From NCBI GenBank assembly GCA_963733935.1, contig CAVTEQ010000008.1:176746-240745 (forward strand): 64,000 nucleotides of DNA, read 5' to 3'. The notes beneath the pieces were generated by a model. That model was given only the letters and a program-made list of their open reading frames with translations. It searched no databases and had not been told where the DNA came from. Positions 43,803-51,876 of this stretch are shown one piece after another. Each line of letters opens with the position of its first letter. Position 1 is the first letter of the stretch. Origin of the DNA: JAHFUA01 sp963733935 (GTDB taxonomy: Bacteria > Acidobacteriota > Terriglobia > Terriglobales > Acidobacteriaceae). The position numbers were made by a program, and so were the translations under genes.

Positions 43803-44219
43803 ATGAGAGAGGACGTGCGCCAAGCGCTCGCCATCGACGCCTCGTCGACGATGGAGGATCGCACGATTGACATCACCACGACTGGCCGACGTTCGGGCCA
43901 GCCTCGGCGTATCGAGATCGTGTTCTACCGGTTGGGTGATGACATCTACCTGAGCGGAATCCCTGCACCCACGACGCGCAACTGGTTGGCCAACCTGGCC
44001 GCCCATGCGCAGTTCACCTTCCACCTCAAACACGACGTCGTCGCCGAACTTCCCGCGACGGCCACCGTCATCGTCGATCCCGCGGAGCGCCGGCGGGTCC
44101 TCGCCGCTTTGGTCGAGGAGTTCAACCGTCGCCAAGGTCCGGACAGTCCCTGGCCAAAGGCGTTTCTCGATGAATGGGTGGACGGCAGCCCGTTGGCGAA
44201 GGGCACCTTCCAAGAGTGA
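43803..44219 (+). CDS. Deazaflavin (F420)-dependent nitroreductase-family protein
   Basis: The 138-residue split-beta-barrel protein has IDITTTGRRSGQPRRIEIVFYRLGDDIYLSGIP and TRNWLANLAAHAQFTFHLK, the pattern of the Ddn/DUF385 family, which uses reduced coenzyme F420. The family is common in actinobacteria and supports the origin of this block. It lies six bases after the epimerase-like gene and is followed after 64 bases by a quinone oxidoreductase. Confidence 0.85.
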   Translation: MREDVRQALAIDASSTMEDRTIDITTTGRRSGQPRRIEIVFYRLGDDIYLSGIPAPTTRNWLANLAAHAQFTFHLKHDVVAELPATATVIVDPAERRRVLAALVEEFNRRQGPDSPWPKAFLDEWVDGSPLAKGTFQE

Positions 44220-44283
44220 TGTCGTCGGTCCGATCAGCTGCTTCAAGCCGCGCTCTGCGCTTGTCAACGTTTAAGGAGGTCTT

Positions 44284-45205
44284 GTGAGCCGAGCCGTCAT
44301 CCACGATTCATTCGGGGGCCCCGAAATACTTGAGCTGCGCGAGGTTGAGGAACCGCACGCCGGCCCCGGCGAAGTCCGCGTCCGCGTCGCCGCCGCGGGA
44401 CTCAACCCCATGGACTGGTTGATCCCCTCATCGGCCGAGTTGGCCCAGGGGTTTGGCTACACCCTGCCGTCTGGTTTCGGCCATGACTTTGCCGGCACCG
44501 CCGACGAGGTTGGTGAGGGTGTGGAGGGCTTTGCTGTCGGCGACCGGGTGTACGGCGGCGTGCTCGGCCGAGCCGTCGCCGACTACGCCTTGGTCAGGCC
44601 AGATGCCGGCCGGCTGTTCCACACACCTGTCGGCATCAGTGACGTCGTGGCCAGCACCCTCACGGTTGCCGGACTGAGCGCCGTCGCGGCGCTGGACGCG
44701 GTCGACCTGCAGGCCAGCGACACGGTGCTGATCGGCGGTGCCGCCGGAGGCGTCGGCGTGTACGCGGTGCAGCTCGCCAGGATCGCGGGCGCGGCTGTGA
44801 TCGGGACCTGCTCGGAAGGCACGTTCGAGTTCCTGCGGGAACTCGGGGCACAGCCGGTGACCTACGGCGCCGGATTGGCTGACCGGGTCCGGGCGCTGGC
44901 CCCCGCCGGGGTGACCGCGGCGACAGACCTGTTCGGCAGGGAGACAATCGAGGCCGCCCTGGAGCTCGGCGTCGCGCCGTGGGCGGATCTCCACCATTAT
45001 CAGGTGGCCGGACCCTCCCAGCGGCGTGCGCTCGACGGGCGGCGGCGAAGCCGAACCAGGCGCTCTGGGCCGGGTCACCCAGGCCATCCTCGCCGGAACG
45101 CTCACCGTGCCGATTGCTGCGACCTTTCCGATCGAGCAGATCCGCGAGGCTGTGACAATGCAAGCGGGACGGCACGTTCACGGCAAGGTCGTAATTGCGC
45201 TGTGA
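44284..45205 (+). pseudogene. Quinone oxidoreductase-like MDR protein, one frameshift
   Basis: GTG 44284 follows AAGGAGGTCTT. The zinc-free MDR fold is clear: GFGHDFAGTADEVGEGVEGFAVGDRVYGG and VLIGGAAGGVGVYAVQLARIAGAAVIGTCS. An extra T at about 44,980 breaks the frame after ELGVAP. The expected end (RVTQAILAGTLTVPIAATFPIEQIREAVTMQAGRHVHGKVVIAL) continues in another frame to the stop at 45,205. With the base removed the protein has about 306 residues. Confidence 0.85.
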
Positions 45206-45353
45206 CCGTGTGGGGCGAGGTCAGCCGGGTTCCGGCCGCCTGTGCGCATCGGGTGGTGAACCCGAAGGTTGGCAGGTGACGCCTCAGATCAAGGGCGGAT
45301 CTTTCTTCGCTCAGTCCAGGTATTCTGGCCATGTGGCCGCAGCGCGTCCGATC

Positions 45354-45527
45354 ATGACCGGTGATGAGTGGGCGGCCGCTGATATCGACCGCCCGCCAAC
45401 TCCCGATGACGTGACCATCACCCTCGACGGCCGGCGAATCGACTCAAAAGAAAAGGCGATCGCCTGGCTGGCCGAGATAGAGGCCGACCGTGCAGCCGGC
45501 AAGACGGCTGCCGACACCCTTGCCTGA
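45354..45527 (+). CDS. Small acidic protein, putative antitoxin
   Basis: The 57-residue protein starting MTGDEWAAADIDRPPTPDDVTITLDGRRIDSKEKAIAWLAEIEADRA has no family that could be recognised. A GTG at 45333 in frame is an alternative start. It is called an antitoxin only because it overlaps the following nucleotidyltransferase gene by eight bases, the usual layout of such pairs, and because similar pairs precede the other two tRNA halves. Confidence 0.5.
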   Translation: MTGDEWAAADIDRPPTPDDVTITLDGRRIDSKEKAIAWLAEIEADRAAGKTAADTLA

Positions 45528-46034
45528 TCAGTCCCGTCCGGACGTCCGCCGCATTATCGAGGTTCTCGATCGCCACGGCGTAACTACCTGGTGATCGGGG
45601 GAGTGGCGACCCAGGCCTACGGAGCCGACCGACCCACCGGGGATTTCGACTGCCTGGTCCGGCGCACGGGCGAGAACTTCGACCGACTGGCCGCCGCCAT
45701 GCGCGAGCTGAAGGCACACCTCAGGGTCGAGGGCCTCACCAATGAAGAATCGGCCGCCTTGCCCGTCCAGTTGGACGGCCTGATGCTCAGTCGGTCGCAG
45801 ATCTCGACGTGGGCGACCGAGGCCGGGCACCTCGACGTGCTGGTCGATATGGTCAACCGCCAAGGCCACCGACAGCGGTACGAGGACCTGGAAGGTACCG
45901 CCGAAGAGCTCACTGTCGCAGGCATCCAGGTCCGAGTGGCTGGCCTGGACGACATCATCGCCTCGAAGGAATACGCTGACCGCCCCAAGGATCATGCAGC
46001 GCTCCCCAAGCTCTACCGCCTCCGCGACCGCTAG
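45520..46034 (+). pseudogene. Nucleotidyltransferase-fold protein (AbiEii/MNT-like), one frameshift
   Basis: From TTG 45520 the start reads LPDQSRPDVRRIIEVLDRHGV. One base is missing near 45,583, after which the main frame continues NYLVIGGVATQAYGADRPTGDFDCLVRR, with the GG and the DxD (DFD) of the polymerase-beta nucleotidyltransferase fold. ISTWATEAGHLDVLVDMV and DDIIASKEYADRPKDHAALPKLYRLRD follow. This matches toxin-type or minimal nucleotidyltransferases of about 170 residues. The pair ends 360 bases before the second tRNA-Ala half. Confidence 0.7.
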
Positions 46035-46150
46035 ACAGATGACAGCCCACGGTCCGAGTAGCTGATCTTGGATGCGCCTATTGCCGTTGACCGTCTCGGT
46101 CGCGCTGCCTGGGGAGCAGATTCTCCCGCTTCACGGGGTCGAAGATGTCT

Positions 46151-46235
46151 TGTCGCTCGCCAAGGAACGTGATCGTTATCAACAGGGAACAGGCGACATT
46201 CGCCGCGCGTTACAAGAGCCTGCCGATCGGACCTG
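46151..46235. repeat. Module-border repeat, copy 3
   Basis: It matches 25,451-25,533 over about 80 bases and 26,295-26,334 over 40 bases. It lies about 200-220 bases upstream of the second tRNA-Ala half. In all three copies the minus strand reads a conserved frame of the type LLxxIxFLGE, so it may be the end of an old coding region carried with the attachment site. Confidence 0.6.
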
Positions 46236-46272
46236 AGTACCGAACCGTGGTCATGCCCCCAGTCCCTTCGGG

Positions 46273-46293
46273 CGTGACCTTACGTGACCTTAT
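46273..46293. repeat. Arm-type direct repeat left of attachment site 2 (diverged)
   Basis: GGCGTGACCTTACGTGACCTTA keeps the ten-base period and the ACGTG core of the GTGTCTTTACGTGTCTTTA repeat, at a spacing from the tRNA half similar to that at sites 1 and 3. Confidence 0.45.
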
Positions 46294-46396
46294 CGAGAGG
46301 GAAGGTGAGGGCCCGTGAGGGAACCTGAGGGGATCGAAACGCTGCTATCAGGAAGGTCCTCGGAAAGGACCTGATCAAAAGGCTGAGAACCGTACG

Positions 46397-46441
46397 TTCG
46401 CAATGTAGAGGCCGAGGGTTCGAGTCCCTTCACCTCCACCA
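46397..46441 (+). repeat. tRNA-Ala(CGC) 3' half, attachment-site copy 2
   Basis: Its 45 bases from the anticodon loop TTCGCAA to CCA are identical to copy 1. About 110 bases upstream (GAGGGGATCGAAACG, CAGGAA, CCTCGGAAAGGACCTG) are shared with copy 3, and AAAG(C)CCCAGGTCAGAGG follows all three. The 5' half of the tRNA is absent. The IS21 element begins 24 bases downstream. Confidence 0.8.
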
Positions 46442-46628
46442 AAGGCCCAGGTCAGAGGGCTGAAGTGGTGTCGCCCGCCACGAGCATGGGACCACCTTGA
46501 GCTGAGTTCCGCCAGCGAGCATGGGACCACCCTTCCGCCAGTAATGGGACCACCCCCGGGGGTCCACCAGCGCCGGTCGCCGATCCGGTGCACTCGCCGC
46601 CATCGGTCAGACGGACCAAGGAGCGGCG

Positions 46629-48269
46629 ATGGCATTCCGGGAGGTGCGGGTGTTCGAGGTTCGAGAGGTGCTCCGGCTGTGGTTGCGGGGCGAGGGACTG
46701 CGGGCGATCGAGCGGCTGGCAGGGGTCGACCGCAAGACGGTCCGGCGTTACGTCGAGCGCGGCGGTGGAGGCCGGCGCTCGAGCGTGATGGCGGAGAGGA
46801 CCAGCTGAACGACGGCTTCATGGCCTGGTGGTGCGAGCAGGTGCGGCCCGCATCGCACCGATGGCCACGGGCGCGGCGTGGCGCGACCCTCGAGCCCCAC
46901 GCACGAGCAGATCCGGTCCTGGCTCGACGACGAGGACCTGACCGTGGTCAAGGTCCACGACCCTGCTGGCCCGCCAGGGGGTCACCGTCCCCGAGCGGAC
47001 CCTGGAGCGCTTCTGCGCCGAGCTGTGCGGGCCCCGCCGGGGCCAGGAGCACGACGGTGCGGGTGGCCGACGGCGAACCCGGCGACGAGCTGCAGGTCGA
47101 CTTCGGGCGCATGGGGCTGCTGTTCGACTCCGACGACGGAGCGCCGCCGGGTGTGCCACGCGCTCATCTTCACGCGCCTGCTGTCAGCCGCTACTGCTTC
47201 GTGTGGCTGACGCTTCTCCCAGACGCATGGCCGACGTCATCGACGGCTTCGAGGCGGCCTGGGCCTTCTTCGGCGGGGTTTTCGCTGTGGTGATCCCCGA
47301 CAACATGTCGCCGATCGTCGACAAGGCCGAACCCGACCGAGCCCCGCCTCAACCAGGCCTTCGTCGAGTACGCCCAGGCCCGTGGCTTCCTCATCGACGC
47401 CACCAGGGTCCGCCATCCCAAGGACAAGCCCCGGGTCGAGCGCACCGTGCCCTACGTGCGCCGCTCGTTCTTCGCCGGCGAGCACTTCATCGACCTGGCC
47501 GACGCCCAGCGCCGGGCCGAGTGTGGTGCACGACCACGGCCGGACTGCGGGTGCACGGCACCACGCTGTCGACCGGCCGAGGTCTTCGCCGCGCGTGGAG
47601 GCGCCCGCTCTCGCTCCCGGCGCCGCGCGCTGCCCTATGACCTGCCGCTCTACGCCACCCCCAAGGTGCACCGGGACCACCACATCGAGGTGGCCAAGGC
47701 GCTCTACTCGGTGCCGGGCAACCTGATCGGCCGCCACGTCGAGGTCCGGGCCGACCGCCAGCTGGTGAAGATCTTCTTCCGGGGCCAGCTGGTCAAGACC
47801 CATCCCCGCCAGGCCCCCGGCGGGCGCTCCACCGACCCCGGCCGATCTGCCCGCGGACAAGACCGTCTACGCCCTGCGCGACCTCGACCACCTGCAGTCC
47901 ATGGCCGCCGCCCACGGGCCCGCCATCGGCGCCTACGCGGCGGTGCTGCTCGACCACCCGCTGCCGTGGACCAAGATGCGCCAGGTCTACGCCCTGTTGG
48001 GCCTGGTCAAGAAGTGGGGACCCGACCGGGTCGACGCGGCCTGTGCCAAGGCGGCTCGAGGCCGAGGCCTTCAACGTCGCGCTCATCGGCCGCATGCTCG
48101 AGCGGGCCACCGAGTCCGACGCGACAGCCGGTGCCGATCCAGGGCCGCCTGCTCCCGGCACGCTTCGTCCGGCCCGACGCCGACTTCGCATTTCCCAGCT
48201 CGACGCGGACCCAGAGCCCGAGCTGACCCGATCGAGCCGCAGAGCCGCACAGCGGGAGCGTCGGCATGA
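46629..48269 (+). pseudogene. istA: IS21 transposase IstA, many frameshifts
   Basis: It starts MAFREVRVFEVREVLRLWLRGEGLRAIERLAGVDRKTVRRYV, the IS21 HTH. Integrase-core pieces appear in alternating frames: VADGEPGDELQVDFGRMG (first Asp), VWLTL...MADVIDGFEAAWAFFGGVFAVVIPDNMS (second Asp), VRHPKDKPRVERTVPYVRRSFFAGE (Glu) and the C-terminal KVHRDHHIEVAKALYSVPG. More than ten extra bases are needed to explain the breaks, several of them single C or G insertions next to CG-rich triplets (for example ACGC for ACG near 47,212 and 47,226). It ends in an ATGA overlap with istB. Confidence 0.85.
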
Positions 48270-49075
48270 CCGCCCCCGCCCCCGACCATCTCCGCCGAGC
48301 TCAAGGCGCGTGCTGCGCCAGGTCAAGCTCGGCCGCTGCCTCGACACCCTCCCCGAGCGCCTGGCCCTGGCCAAGGCCACGGAACATGGGCCACGCCGAG
48401 TTCTTGGAGCTGGTGCTCTCCGACGAGGTCACCCGGCGCGAGACCACCTCGGCCGCCCTGCGGGCCCGGACCGCCGGCCTCGACCCCGACATGGTGCCTC
48501 GAGAACTGGGACGAGACCACCAAGGTCAACTTCGACCACCAGGTCTGGGACGAGCTGTGCTCGCTGCGCTTCATCGACGCCGGCCACAACGCCATGATCA
48601 TGGGACCGGTCGGGGTCGGCAAGACCTTCATGGCCACCGCCCTCGGCCACGCCGCCGTGCGCCGGCGCTACAGCGTGCATCTTCTGCCGCACCGACGTGC
48701 TGCTCGAAGCGCCTCCGGGCCTCCCGCCTCGACAACAGCCACGACGCCGAGATCCGCAAGCTCATCCGCGTCGACCTGCTCATCCTCGACGACTTCGCCC
48801 TGCAGCCCTTCGACCCCCTCGACACCGCCGACATCTACGAGCTGATCGTCGAACGCCACCGGGCCGCCTCCACCGTGGTCACCTCCAACCGGGAGCCCAT
48901 CGAGTGGCTCGCCCAGATGGCCGACGCCCTGCTGGCCCAGTCCGCCATCGACCGGCTGCAGTCCGCCGCCTACGAGCTCGTCCTCGACGGCGAGTCCTAC
49001 CGCCACCGCCAAAAGCCCGGCCTCGACGTCGGCACCACGACACCCCGGACCACCCGACGACGACGCCGCTCTTGA
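48266..49075 (+). pseudogene. istB: IS21 helper ATPase IstB, several frameshifts
   Basis: This AAA+ helper of IS21 shows GHNAMIMGPVGVGKTFMATALGHAA (Walker A), KLIRVDLLILDDFALQPFDPLDTADIYELIVERHR (Walker B) and TVVTSNREPIEWLAQMADALLAQSAIDRL (sensor region). The first 130 codons switch frame several times (near 48,290, 48,310, 48,380 and 48,500), and again near 48,690. Corrected length is about 265 residues. Confidence 0.88.
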
Positions 49076-49195
49076 CCACTGCACGCCAGCCAGTCATCAT
49101 CGAGGTGCCGACGCTAAAGACCCCGACAGGTGGTCCCTTCACACTGGCGGAGGGGTGGTCCCATCAAGCTGGCGGGCGAAGTGGGACCCCCTGAA

Positions 49196-49536
49196 AGTCA
49201 CGAGGCACTGTTGAGCGCTACGTGGTTTGTCGTAGAGGTCGTTCATGCGAGCCCACCGTCCTCGCCAAAGGCCCTGCTCACAAGTTGACAGCGGGATGTT
49301 CATCACGGTGAGAGGTGCAACTGGGCAGAGCGTGTCTTTACGTGTCTCTATCGACAAAGTCTGGTTCTCCAGGAACCGGTGAATTCGGGAAGAGTCGAGG
49401 TTGCGTTCGCGACTTCCGACCCGACGGCGTTCCTCGCCGAAGGGGCGCGTATCAGCTGGTGCCAGGTCACGCGGTGTGTGAGCCGGCGGTTGGCGGCCGC
49501 AGAACGGGCGCAAGGCTCAGGATGCCGGTCTACCTG
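49196..49536. other. Intergenic region between IS21 and the defence operon, with one arm-type repeat
   Basis: No gene was recognised. GCGTGTCTTTACGTGTCTCTA at 49330-49350 is another copy of the arm-type repeat, followed by ATCGA as at sites 1 and 2. No tRNA half follows, so this may be the remnant of a further attachment site. Confidence 0.45.
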
Positions 49537-50607
49537 TCAGCTGTCGCCCATTAGTCGCTCGACACGGGAGCTGGCTACCTCCCGTGTTCGAGCCGGCAGC
49601 GGTGCGTCTATCTGCTTCGCCAAGGCGAGGTAGTCCCGATGTCCGGGAAGCCGGTCGAGCGCATCGCCCACCAAGCGGCGCGCGGTCGCCGGATCACCGC
49701 GGTGTCTCGAAAGTTGCGCCTGGAAATAGGCCAGATCCGGGCCGCCGAGCGCCGGGTGAGCGGCGAGCCGGTCGAGGCGATCCTCGGCGCTACCCCCGAA
49801 GAGCCGGTCGAGCAGCGTGAGATGCCATCCAGCGAGGTTGCCAGTGCGCCGCTCACGGCCTTGGTCGGTTGCCCGTTGGCGAGATGGTGCCTTCGCCGAG
49901 TTATGGCCAGCGACGTCGTCGAGCGCGTCGAGGTAGCGGTCGGTAAAGGTGATCCAGTGGTCCGGGACCGTAAGAAGGCGCTCGAGCACGACGGCAAGCG
50001 AGGTCTCCTGCACGCGTACGCGGCCGAAGCCCGTTCGGGTCCACCCGTACTCGGACTCCCACCGGATGAGCTGGGGCGCGGCCGATCGGGCGAACTCGGC
50101 GAATCCGAACCGGTCGAGAATCCGGGACCAGAGCAACGCCACCTCGTCTGACACGACGAACTGGGCTGCTTCGATGGGGTCCTCGGACCGGAAGTAGTCG
50201 TAGCCATGCATCTCCTGGGCCAGATCGATAATCAGCCCCATCGCCTCGGTGCCGGCTGCGATGTCGTCGTCACGGAGGGCTAGCTCAGTGTCCTTGACGA
50301 GCCGCTGGAAGGTGAAGCGCCAACGTGTGCGCTCGCGGGGGCTCACGCGACGATCGCCTGCGAGGTAGGCACCAGACCGGGCGAACGCGACGAACTGACA
50401 TACCGCGTCGAGCGTTCCGTCGGGATCGGTCGGCTCGGGCTCTTTTCGTCGTGGACGCGGACCGTCGGGTTCGAGCTCGGCCTCGATGCGTTGTCGCACC
50501 GTTGCCGTTCCGCGCCAGTACAGGTTCCACAGCGCCTTCTTCACGCGCTCCTCGTCCAGGGCGGCGAGCCGGGCGAAGAACTGCTCGCGGTCCATCCGGT
50601 CCATCAC
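49537..50607 (-). CDS. Unknown protein coupled to the Wadjet operon (fifth gene)
   Basis: The 356-residue soluble protein begins MMDRMDREQFFARLAALDEERVKKALWNLYWRGTATVRQRIEAEL. It has no recognised domain; the C terminus (DLAYFQAQLSRHRGDPATARRLVGDALDRLPGHRDYLALA) looks like TPR-type helical repeats. Its GTG overlaps the jetD stop (GTGA at 50604-50607), so it is translated from the same mRNA. The reading frame is intact, in contrast to jetA, jetB and jetC. The standard Wadjet system has four genes, so this is either a lineage-specific accessory factor or an unrelated passenger. Confidence 0.75.
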   Translation of the reverse strand: MMDRMDREQFFARLAALDEERVKKALWNLYWRGTATVRQRIEAELEPDGPRPRRKEPEPTDPDGTLDAVCQFVAFARSGAYLAGDRRVSPRERTRWRFTFQRLVKDTELALRDDDIAAGTEAMGLIIDLAQEMHGYDYFRSEDPIEAAQFVVSDEVALLWSRILDRFGFAEFARSAAPQLIRWESEYGWTRTGFGRVRVQETSLAVVLERLLTVPDHWITFTDRYLDALDDVAGHNSAKAPSRQRATDQGRERRTGNLAGWHLTLLDRLFGGSAEDRLDRLAAHPALGGPDLAYFQAQLSRHRGDPATARRLVGDALDRLPGHRDYLALAKQIDAPLPARTREVASSRVERLMGDS

Positions 50608-51857
50608 TCGCTCCGGTCCCGGCGCGAGTTGGCTGGTATGCCGACCCCATGTTTGATGGACGAAAGGGCCTGATGCAGCAACGAGAAGCGCACCCGCTCT
50701 TGCTCTAGACGGATGCTCTGTCCGTGCAGTCCCTCTACGAGGTCACGGTAAAGCGACGCCTCGTCGGCGGTGAGGTACGGAAGGGCCCGGCTGGTCGGGG
50801 CGGGTTCGACGACCCATTGCTCGGCGTGGGCGAGGAGCGTGTCTGCGTCCATGAGCATCGACCGGACGGATTCGAAACGACCTCGAAGGCGGTTGAGGAT
50901 GTCGAAGCCGTGAGTGTCGATGTCCCCCCAGTAGACGATCTCCGTGTCCTGCAGCCACGGCAAGTCCCCGAGTGTGGTCAAAGCGAATCCGGAGCCGAAA
51001 ACGACGATTGAGTCGGCCACCTCAGGGAAGGCCAAATAGGTCACCTCGTTTTCCACCACGAAGGCGGTGGTGACATCGGGCGCCAATTCGGCCAGTTCAT
51101 CGGTCCGAAGCATCAGCTCGGTAACACCGGATGGGAATCCCGACAGGTTCCGACCGAGCAGCCGGAACCGGGTGTATCCGGGTTTGGCGAGGAAACCGAA
51201 ACGACGGGTGAAGTCGGCTCGGGGCCGGGAGTGGTCGATGCGATCGGGTGGCAGAACAGCGGTCAGCAGCTCGTCCAGCAGCTTCCGGTGCCCCTCCACG
51301 AATTTCGTGTCCACGCCCGGGACGTCTATCTGGCGCAGGTAGAGGCCACGGCTCTCACGGGTCGTGATCCACTCCACGGTGGTGAGCACCTTGTCCCAGA
51401 CGTCCCGGTAGTTCAGAGCGACCAGTGGATGACCGGCGACCCATGACGAGGCGGACGGGATGCGCTGTCGGGTCTGTTCGAGGAGGCTGTCGAGGGCCCG
51501 AACCTCGCTCGTCCGGTCCAGCAGATCGCAGAGCTGCTCGAAGGAGTCGATCCGGATCCGGGCCGGTATCCGGTTGACGCCCAGGTTGCGGCCTCGGAGC
51601 GTCCGGTACTCGACGGAGAATCGCTCTGACCCGGTGCCGCCGGACGCCGGCATCCCGCTCGAAGTCGGCGGCCCACTTCCGGGCCTCGTCGAAGTGGTCG
51701 AAGAGGTCCGCCGCGCTGGGACCCTTGACCCGAGGGTGATCGACTCCCACTTCTCATCGGCGGCGTAGGCCCGCAGGTACCGGCCGGTGTCCCACCGCTT
51801 CTGCAGTGTCGATACCAGCTGCTCGACGCCGGTCCACGCCTGAGTCGACCATCTCAC
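50604..51857 (-). CDS. jetD: Wadjet protein JetD (TOPRIM nuclease, DUF3322/DUF2220)
   Basis: The 417-residue protein has the N-terminal DUF3322 arm region (YRTLRGRNLGVNRIPARIRIDSFEQLCDLLDRTSEVRALDSLL) and a C-terminal TOPRIM domain (TTAFVVENEVTYLAFP with the metal Glu, then EIVYWGDIDTHGFDILNRLR with the DxD). JetD is the nuclease that cuts plasmid DNA once JetABC has extruded it. The start is GTG 51857. Between about 51,640 and 51,740 the residues are wrong (RVPARRTSSTTSTRPGSG) while another frame gives the expected VKGPSAADLFDHFDEARKWAADFERDAG, so two compensating indels are likely. Confidence 0.9.
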   Translation of the reverse strand: MRWSTQAWTGVEQLVSTLQKRWDTGRYLRAYAADEKWESITLGSRVPARRTSSTTSTRPGSGPPTSSGMPASGGTGSERFSVEYRTLRGRNLGVNRIPARIRIDSFEQLCDLLDRTSEVRALDSLLEQTRQRIPSASSWVAGHPLVALNYRDVWDKVLTTVEWITTRESRGLYLRQIDVPGVDTKFVEGHRKLLDELLTAVLPPDRIDHSRPRADFTRRFGFLAKPGYTRFRLLGRNLSGFPSGVTELMLRTDELAELAPDVTTAFVVENEVTYLAFPEVADSIVVFGSGFALTTLGDLPWLQDTEIVYWGDIDTHGFDILNRLRGRFESVRSMLMDADTLLAHAEQWVVEPAPTSRALPYLTADEASLYRDLVEGLHGQSIRLEQERVRFSLLHQALSSIKHGVGIPANSRRDRSE

Positions 51858-51876
51858 GCTGAGTCGACGATCTCAC
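51839..51876 (-). repeat. 19-base tandem duplication at the jetC/jetD junction
   Basis: GTGAGATCGTCGACTCAGC is followed at once by GTGAGATGGTCGACTCAGG, the second copy carrying the jetD start codon. The first GTG overlaps the jetC stop as GTGA, the coupling seen at other junctions of the operon. Because 19 is not a multiple of three, the first GTG is out of frame with jetD. Confidence 0.8.

Larger units (their letters stand above)
46465..49190 (+). mobile_element. IS21-family insertion sequence
   Basis: The ends carry related inverted repeats (TCGCCCGCCA...ATGGGACCACC on the left, its complement on the right), with further internal copies of the GGGACCACC box at both ends as is typical of IS21. 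A 5-base target duplication CTGAA is present at 46460-46464 and 49191-49195. The element encodes istA and istB, both broken by many single-base insertions. Confidence 0.88.
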
